DNA from: a virus
Virus record (IMG/VR): IMGVR_UViG_3300000116_000260
Coordinates: 1-22,684 of that record
DNA length: 22,684 bases
Direction: 5' to 3' (one strand)
A program made the translations under genes and the position numbers. Below the pieces are notes generated by a model that was not told the origin of the DNA, searched no databases, and saw nothing but the letters and a program-made list of their open reading frames with translations. Each line of letters starts with the position of its first letter. The stretch's first letter is position 1. Below, in pieces: positions 17,489 to 22,684 of the stretch.

Positions 17489-18757
17489 TTATTTCCATTT
17501 TATTCGCAACTTGTCAGAAGATTCGCCTGATACTACTCTAATTTGATCACCTTGTTTTGTCATAACTGAAGATCCATCGCTTCTAGGGTCCATGTTTATG
17601 TTTTTAGCTTTTCTAGCTGAATCTTTTATAGCGTCGGCACGGCCTTGCTCATAAAAATGATTAGCTATTTTATCTGCATTTTGCGCAGCAAAAAGTGCTT
17701 TATGGTATTTTCCCACGTCTTGTGCACCACCTTTACTCTCAAACTGGTTTAAAAAATTTGTAATATCTGACTGGAACTCTTTTGTTTTTTCAGGGTTTTC
17801 AACTTTAAACCTATATTTGTTTTCTCCAACATTAAAATCAAAACCTTTGAAATTATCGGAAAATACTTTTTCAGTTTTACTGTCAAAATCATTTTTAAAT
17901 TTTATTCGTCCTTCAGCCTGTTGCTTTTGTTTATTATAATACTCAAAAGCCTCTTGATATTCAGGAGCAACATTATCTTTTTTTCTTAACTTAAGATCAT
18001 TATAATATTGTTCTTTTACTTTATTAAAAGTATTTTTAGCATTAAATAATTCTTCTTTAAAAGCTAGTTGCCTAGCTTTAACGTCAGACGCTTCGTCTAA
18101 CTCTGCATCATAAGAAAAGTTTTTATCCATTAAAAAATTGATATCTTCTTTATCTAAATGCGGTTTTGTAAATTCATAATACTCTCTAACTAAACTTACG
18201 TTATCTATTTTATCTATATCTCTATTTAGCTTAGTGTAGTCTTCAACACTACCTCCAGTGTCTTCCATAAACTTAATAAGTTTATCAACACCTTCTGGCA
18301 AGTCTATACTAGTATCTTGTATTATTTCTTCTTTTGTTAAAGGAATAGGTTTTTCTTCTATTTCCTTTTGTTGTACTTCTTCTTCTTCTTCTTTAACTAA
18401 TTCTAAAGGAGAATCTTCTATAGTTTCGTTTACTTCTTCTTTTTGGGTTGAAGTATCTTCTTGATTGGATTCGACCCGTACTTTGCCGTCCACTTCTTGG
18501 CTATCTCCGGTTCGTTCGCCCACAGAAACCTTCTCTGTTTCTCGCTCTTGAATGGCATCTTTTTCTTGTTTTTTAGGTTCTTCATCAATGTTAACTTTAT
18601 AAACTCCATCATCTTGAAGTCCATATTCTTTATCTACTTCACCTGATTCAACAGCTTTTTCAAGTACAGCTGCTTCTTTCTCTTGAGGAGTTATTACAAC
18701 ATCCTCATTTCCATCAACAACTTTCACTTCAATTTTTTCTTCTGTATTGTTTTCCAT
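17489..18757 (-). CDS. capsid scaffold-like protein
   Basis: Complete 422-residue ORF from ATG 18757, between portal and capsid genes. Residues 1-140 are extremely Glu/Lys-rich and probably disordered. A helical core follows: LPEGVDKLIKFMEDTGGSVE near residue 155, NRDIDKIDNVSLVREYYEF, then LDKEDINFLMDKNFSYD and long charged helices with RQLAFKEELFNAK. The 'FMxDTGG...LxREYY...LxxEDIxFLM' pattern is one I recall from putative scaffolds of marine phages. Expected role: guides capsid assembly together with the portal, then leaves the prohead. No protease motif is seen. The disordered part at residues 67-109 overlaps, in another frame, a separate small gene on a G+C island, so the local sequence of this protein may be a by-product of that gene. 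Confidence 0.8.
   Translation of the reverse strand: MENNTEEKIEVKVVDGNEDVVITPQEKEAAVLEKAVESGEVDKEYGLQDDGVYKVNIDEEPKKQEKDAIQERETEKVSVGERTGDSQEVDGKVRVESNQEDTSTQKEEVNETIEDSPLELVKEEEEEVQQKEIEEKPIPLTKEEIIQDTSIDLPEGVDKLIKFMEDTGGSVEDYTKLNRDIDKIDNVSLVREYYEFTKPHLDKEDINFLMDKNFSYDAELDEASDVKARQLAFKEELFNAKNTFNKVKEQYYNDLKLRKKDNVAPEYQEAFEYYNKQKQQAEGRIKFKNDFDSKTEKVFSDNFKGFDFNVGENKYRFKVENPEKTKEFQSDITNFLNQFESKGGAQDVGKYHKALFAAQNADKIANHFYEQGRADAIKDSARKAKNINMDPRSDGSSVMTKQGDQIRVVSGESSDKLRIKWK
18430..18558 (-). CDS. small basic MPFKS-type phage protein, overprinted within the scaffold gene
   Basis: A 42-residue ORF from ATG 18558 to TAA 18430-18432, same strand as the scaffold gene but in its +1 frame. The product begins MPFKSEKQRRF, continues with ANEPEIAKKW and ends in a lysine tail (KKKK). 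I recall many short phage proteins with the pattern MPFKSxxQRRxxxAxxPEIAxxW, so the match argues for a real gene rather than a chance ORF. The frame opens earlier (ATG 18624), but the family pattern starts at the internal Met, so I choose that. The leader is A-rich (AAACAAGAAAAAG) with no strong Shine-Dalgarno sequence. Bases 18471-18560 are 52% G+C by hand count, against 27% in the 60 bases on its upstream side. The function of the family is unknown to me; the basic charge suggests nucleic acid or acidic-protein binding. Confidence 0.62.
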   Translation of the reverse strand: MPFKSEKQRRFLWANEPEIAKKWTAKYGSNPIKKILQPKKKK

Positions 18758-18787
18758 AATTTTATAAAATATAATAGTTTTTAAATT

Positions 18788-21214
18788 TTAAGATGCTTCA
18801 AATCTTCCCATATCAAAGCCACCTAAGGTATCATTACCTGCTGATTCAAAATCTTTAGTGGGATTATCAGTATTAGGAGCTCCACTAATTCTACCTTCAA
18901 CTTTCATAGCTTCTTTAGTTAAAGCCGTAGCATTACTTCTTTCAGCAAGTTCCATTTGTGATTTTAATTCTAATTCTTTTAACTGAACGTTTAAATTAAA
19001 TTCATATTGCATTAGTTCTTTTTTAGATCTGGTTTCAAGTTCCATTTTTTTTATTTCAAACTCTATATCAGCTTGCCTGTATTGTATTTTAGATGCTGTT
19101 TTAACTTGTTCAGCATCAGCTTTTGCAGCTTCTATTTCTATTTGAGCTTGTCCTTGAGCTTGAGCTTGTGCAGCGCTAGCAGCTTGTGCTTGAGCTTGAT
19201 CAGCTTTTTGTTTAGATTGTCTTCTGTATTTTAATAATTGATTAGCTAGTTTAACATTTTTAACTTCTCTTATGTCTATAGCATCTTCAAGAAATATATC
19301 ACCTTTAGACAAAGCCATTTGTATATTGGCTTCTAATAAAGCTTTTTCATCTTCATCAGGTTCTAATTCTAAAAATATACCAAAATCATGTAAGTTTAAA
19401 TTTTTAACTTCTTCTAAAGATCCTACTGAAAATTGTCCTATTGAATCTATTAAGGATTCTTTTGTTGGATGAAATTCTAATACGTCTTTAAACCTAAGAG
19501 ATATAGCTTCAGCTAATGATGTTGTTATAAACATACTACTATAAAGTATATGTCTAGTTGCTACGTTACTATTTGCTGCAGCTAGTTTTTGAACACCAAC
19601 TAAAGAATTAGGATCTGGATCAGAACCATCTCTAGCTTCATTAAGACCAGTAACATCTCTCATCATTTGTATATACTGATTGTATGCACCAACTAAAACT
19701 TGAACTTGTCCTCCGCCACTTCCTGGTAATTCTTGTATTGGAACTTTACCAGCGTTTTGATCACCTTCAACAGTTAAAGATCTACCTATTATAGAACCTG
19801 TTTGAAAATACATGTTTAATGCTTCTTGAGGATTATAGTTATTTCCATTACCTAAGTCTATTTCAGCTAATCCATCAGCATCTAAATAAACACCTGAAGG
19901 TGTCATTCTTTGTATTGCTTGTTGAAGTTTTAAATGAGTTAATTGAACTAAATCTGCATAAGGTGTCATTTTAGCTACTAATGAATTTATATTACCTTTA
20001 TACATCCTTGGTGCACTAGCAATGTAATTCATCATGACTTTGTTAATGTTAGCATTAGGTCTAACCATATTAGTTGCCTTTTGCCATTTCAACAATTGTT
20101 GTGTTCCTAGAACTAATACACCTTCATATATAACTTCTCTTGTTTGTTTTACTTTTTCAAATCTAACAGAATCTTCTGGTGGATCAAAAGTATCATCTTT
20201 TTCTATAGCTTTTTTAGCACCAGTAGCAACTTCTTTTATTTTATATACATCATGCTCCCAAGTTTTCCAATTAAAATACAAAACTGTTAACGTGTTGTTT
20301 TGAGATAAAGAGTCATTAACTTGATAATCTTGAGGACTATATGTATTGTAAGTATTCCAGTTAGAACCTTCTTTTACTAATTGCTCTATTTCTGAATTAG
20401 GTAAATCAGGAAATTCTTTTTTAAGTTCATTTACTTTTATGTTTTTTACTTCACCAAAATAATAACAATCTTCAAAATTAGGATCTTCAGTGTAAGACCA
20501 AACTAAATTAGCTGGATCAACATATTCAACAACTACTCCATCAGTATTATTAAAACCGTGTTTAGCACAACCAATACCTATAGTTGCTATATCATAATCA
20601 ATTCTTCTTTTTGTTTGATCATAATTATTTGATTTAAAAATATTTTCTATTGCTTGTTCTTCAGCTAATTCTATACCTTGCTTATAATTAAGTTGCATGT
20701 ATAATTCTAACTCTTCAGTATTAGCTGGAAGTTCGTTTACGGCAAAATTCCTAGCTGAAACGCCTAATTCTGTTTCTATTTTTAACAGTAAATCAGCAGT
20801 ATTTAAATCTTGTTGAACATCGTTAACAAACTTTGTTCTTTTACCAGTAGATAAAGGATCTTGTCCAACAGCTTTTATAGTAAAAGTTCTATCTTGCATA
20901 CCGTTAACAACGATGTCTACAAATTTAGGAACTATAGGTACTGGTTTCCAGTCTAAGTTTAAATAAGACAGATCTCCATTTATAGCAAATTCATCTTTAT
21001 ATTTTCTTATAGATTGCTCACCACGAGCATACAACCTTAGTCTATGGCATTCTTCTCTAGAATTATAAAACCTACTAACCCCATTGTTGTCTTTATTAAA
21101 CCACTCTTGTTCAATAGCTCTACCTACCGATAAACCATACTCTTGAGTCTTTTTAACAGAGTCGGACACTGCTTGACTAGGGAATGTGTAATTTTTCGCT
21201 TTTATTTTTGCCAT
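18788..21214 (-). CDS. portal protein
   Basis: Complete 808-residue ORF from ATG 21214, two bases after the terminase stop. The long length, near that of crAss-like and P22-type portals, and the position between terminase and scaffold support the call. The N-terminal 120 residues are mixed, with WKPVPIVPKFVDIVVNGM. The centre has IGIGCAKHGFN and VVEYVDPANLVWSY (wing region), and near residue 560 MMRDVTGLNEARDGSDP followed by SLVGVQKLAAANSN, a signature I recall from marine flavophage and crAss-like portals. The last 130 residues are an Ala/Gln run then long charged helix (QAQGQAQIEIEAAKADAEQ onward), fitting a C-terminal barrel inside the head. It forms the dodecameric DNA channel at the vertex and docks the terminase. 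Confidence 0.87.
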   Translation of the reverse strand: MAKIKAKNYTFPSQAVSDSVKKTQEYGLSVGRAIEQEWFNKDNNGVSRFYNSREECHRLRLYARGEQSIRKYKDEFAINGDLSYLNLDWKPVPIVPKFVDIVVNGMQDRTFTIKAVGQDPLSTGKRTKFVNDVQQDLNTADLLLKIETELGVSARNFAVNELPANTEELELYMQLNYKQGIELAEEQAIENIFKSNNYDQTKRRIDYDIATIGIGCAKHGFNNTDGVVVEYVDPANLVWSYTEDPNFEDCYYFGEVKNIKVNELKKEFPDLPNSEIEQLVKEGSNWNTYNTYSPQDYQVNDSLSQNNTLTVLYFNWKTWEHDVYKIKEVATGAKKAIEKDDTFDPPEDSVRFEKVKQTREVIYEGVLVLGTQQLLKWQKATNMVRPNANINKVMMNYIASAPRMYKGNINSLVAKMTPYADLVQLTHLKLQQAIQRMTPSGVYLDADGLAEIDLGNGNNYNPQEALNMYFQTGSIIGRSLTVEGDQNAGKVPIQELPGSGGGQVQVLVGAYNQYIQMMRDVTGLNEARDGSDPDPNSLVGVQKLAAANSNVATRHILYSSMFITTSLAEAISLRFKDVLEFHPTKESLIDSIGQFSVGSLEEVKNLNLHDFGIFLELEPDEDEKALLEANIQMALSKGDIFLEDAIDIREVKNVKLANQLLKYRRQSKQKADQAQAQAASAAQAQAQGQAQIEIEAAKADAEQVKTASKIQYRQADIEFEIKKMELETRSKKELMQYEFNLNVQLKELELKSQMELAERSNATALTKEAMKVEGRISGAPNTDNPTKDFESAGNDTLGGFDMGRFEAS

Positions 21215-21216
21215 AT

Positions 21217-22684
21217 TTATTTTATTATCTCACTTCTTGATCCTTCATTCTTATATTTTGAAAAAGAAAAATCAAGTGTTTTAACTACTCTTTCCGCCCT
21301 TGGGCGATACAAATGTTTACGACATGCCATAATAGCTAAACCGCTACTTATAGATGCATCGTACGCTGTTCTTTTTGATATGTCAAACTTAGCCCAATCT
21401 TCTAATGTTCTTTGAAAAAACATATCTCCATGGTTTTCGTCTTTAGCACCAACGTATTCTTCTATATATGATTCAATAGCAGCAGCATGTGCTTGCTTTA
21501 TGTCTTCTGAAGAGTTAGGAATACCTCCTAATTCTAATTCTGTTTTAGATAAATTGCCAATTAATTTGTCTGGTCTGTTCATTGAAAAACCTCTGTAACC
21601 TCTTCTTTTTAAATGATAAAGTAATCTAGGTTTATTATTCTCTGCAAGTATAGGCATACCATAAAAAACTAATGCCATTAATACATCTTCAAAAAATATC
21701 TCAGCTGTTTGAGGTCTAGCAACATACTCTAAAAAAAACTTACTATTAGGCACATCACTTACCATTGAAAAAGTAGTTAAACCATGTAACGCTCCATTAG
21801 AACCTCTACCTCCTACAGTTCCAGATATATCATATGAGTCACATCCAAAAGCACCTAATCCATTGTTGCCAGCATATTTAATACCATTTTTAACTAATGT
21901 ATTGTTTTGTATGTTTTTTGGTGGTATCCAAGATATTTTAAATCTACCGTTATTAGTTGGTGTCCAAATAACTTCAGTATCTTTCATACCGTTTTTCCAT
22001 GAAAACGAACCTTTAACTATATGACCTTTAGCAGTCATTTCTTCGTTAAAATCTATCTGTTGGTATATCTTAGTTAAATTAAATAATGAATTTACTGTTT
22101 CATCTCTAAATGCGTGCTTTTCAGATCTCGGAAATTGTCTGTAGTATTCATTTAAAGCATCACTATCGTTTTTTAAACCTTCAACCTCATTATCCCAGTG
22201 TTCGATAACTCCTGTATATATTCTTTCGCCATCAATTCCTTCAATCGGTTCTGATGGGGTGTCGAAGACAGGATAGCCATACTTATCGATAAATCCTTCG
22301 TAACCCCATTCCATAGGTATGAACAAAGAATATAATCCACTTGCAGTCTGACCATTGCGGTTTCTATTTGTGACATCTGAGTTATAAAATAATTTTTTAA
22401 AGTTATCTCCACCTTTTGCTAAAGCATTAGACGTTGATCCCATCATACATTTACCTACAATTTTTGCACCGAGCCTGAGGCAGGTTTTCGTGATCCTCCA
22501 GTTGTTGAGGATGTTGTCGGGCCTCTCCCACTTCCCCGATTCGTCGTGGACGAGGAGTTGTAGTTTCTCCCCATCGTACGAGTTGTCGCCCGTGTTCTTC
22601 CAGTCGATCGTGGTATCAAGGCCTGCTCCCAATCTTTCTTCTTCTTTTTGATTGGTTTCCTTAAGGGAATTTCTGGTAAGTCTT
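21217..22684 (-). CDS. terL: terminase large subunit, 5'-truncated by window edge
   Basis: The frame is open to the right edge, so the N-terminus with Walker A lies outside the window; a TTG at 22632 is an internal codon, not the start. Visible: Walker B, LLVHDESGKW (catalytic D-E at 22545-22540), followed by the coupling motif GKCMMGSTSNA. The C-terminal RNase H-type nuclease begins near GLGAFGCDSYDISG with a probable metal-binding Asp, then FFLEYVARPQTAEIFFED, LLYHLKRRGYRGFSMNRP and a C-terminal helix with QAHAAAIESYIEEYVG. The protein translocates DNA into proheads through the portal encoded just downstream and cuts the concatemer. The first visible 160 bases of the ATPase part (22471-22630) have a base composition unlike the rest of the window. 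Confidence 0.92.
   Translation of the reverse strand, partial: RLTRNSLKETNQKEEERLGAGLDTTIDWKNTGDNSYDGEKLQLLVHDESGKWERPDNILNNWRITKTCLRLGAKIVGKCMMGSTSNALAKGGDNFKKLFYNSDVTNRNRNGQTASGLYSLFIPMEWGYEGFIDKYGYPVFDTPSEPIEGIDGERIYTGVIEHWDNEVEGLKNDSDALNEYYRQFPRSEKHAFRDETVNSLFNLTKIYQQIDFNEEMTAKGHIVKGSFSWKNGMKDTEVIWTPTNNGRFKISWIPPKNIQNNTLVKNGIKYAGNNGLGAFGCDSYDISGTVGGRGSNGALHGLTTFSMVSDVPNSKFFLEYVARPQTAEIFFEDVLMALVFYGMPILAENNKPRLLYHLKRRGYRGFSMNRPDKLIGNLSKTELELGGIPNSSEDIKQAHAAAIESYIEEYVGAKDENHGDMFFQRTLEDWAKFDISKRTAYDASISSGLAIMACRKHLYRPRAERVVKTLDFSFSKYKNEGSRSEIIK
22471..22630. other. G+C-rich island inside the terminase gene
   Basis: By hand count bases 22471-22620 are 83/150 G+C (55%), against about one third in the window. 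The change is sharp on the left (TTTTTGCACC to GAGCCTGAGG near 22470) and on the right (after CCTGCTCCC near 22630). The reading frame is intact and the residues fit the terminase ATPase, with codons ending mostly in C or G (CTC, GTC, CAC, GAC), so the shift is synonymous. Recombination with a G+C-rich relative or co-conversion beside an intron or homing-endonuclease site can produce this. Confidence 0.7.

Noticed and set aside
18993-19215. Ala/Gln low-complexity run near the portal C-terminus as a possible recent tandem repeat
   Set aside because: Codons differ among units, and an Ala/Gln-rich helical end is usual in portals with a barrel domain.
22493-22512. Inverted repeat ATCCTC...GAGGAT in the terminase G+C island
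   Set aside because: Six-base stem within a conserved coding region; expected by chance in a G+C-rich patch.
22630-22632. TTG as the start of the terminase gene
   Set aside because: The frame is open to the window edge and the protein would lack the Walker A part, so this is an internal Leu codon.

Overview
The window is a single-strand block of an AT-rich (about one-third G+C by eye) tailed double-stranded DNA phage genome. It holds the packaging, head, neck/tail and internal-virion-protein module, and every convincing gene is on the minus strand, so transcription runs from the right end of the window to the left. Three signs point to a phage of Bacteroidota, probably aquatic and of short-tailed, crAss-like or related podovirus architecture. 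The large tail protein ends in a BACON-like domain. Gene starts have A/T-rich leaders with no clear Shine-Dalgarno sequence. The TerL, portal, scaffold, capsid, neck and tail proteins resemble marine flavophage and crAss-like proteins. Host and taxon are inference from protein character, not from a search.

Layout in transcription order (right to left): large terminase subunit, 5' end cut by the window edge (22684-21217); an 808-residue portal (21214-18788); an acidic scaffold-like protein (18757-17489) that contains, in another frame of the same strand, a small gene starting MPFKSEKQRR (18558-18430); the major capsid protein (17462-15864), followed by a strong UUCG-loop hairpin; a conserved head-region protein (15800-15027); two neck/ring-type proteins (14962-14246, 14246-13323); a 1349-residue tail-tip/stabilization protein with an Ig-like/BACON-like C-terminus (13313-9264); a 78-residue protein (9262-9026); a GNAT-like protein (9008-8556); an Ala/Gln/Asn-rich ejection-type protein (8556-7519); a 397-residue internal-virion-type protein (7465-6272); and a giant protein of more than 2090 residues (6271 to beyond 1).

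The right half packages DNA and builds the head, the centre builds the neck and tail tip, and the left third encodes proteins that look like cargo ejected into the cell. Genes are nearly contiguous. Two junctions are TAATG stop/start overlaps and one is TAA directly followed by ATG, which suggests translational coupling. No stretch over 300 bases lacks a gene, and I saw no tRNA, CRISPR array, IS element, integrase or att site.

The most interesting points are: (1) the small gene overprinted in the scaffold gene, on a sharp G+C island; (2) the giant protein, which combines a zinc ribbon, a Cys-pair motif seen twice, hydrophobic Gly-rich segments, an HExxH metallopeptidase-like site and a HAD-type phosphatase site; (3) a second G+C island (about 55%) over the Walker B region of the terminase gene; and (4) the replaceable C-terminus of the tail protein.
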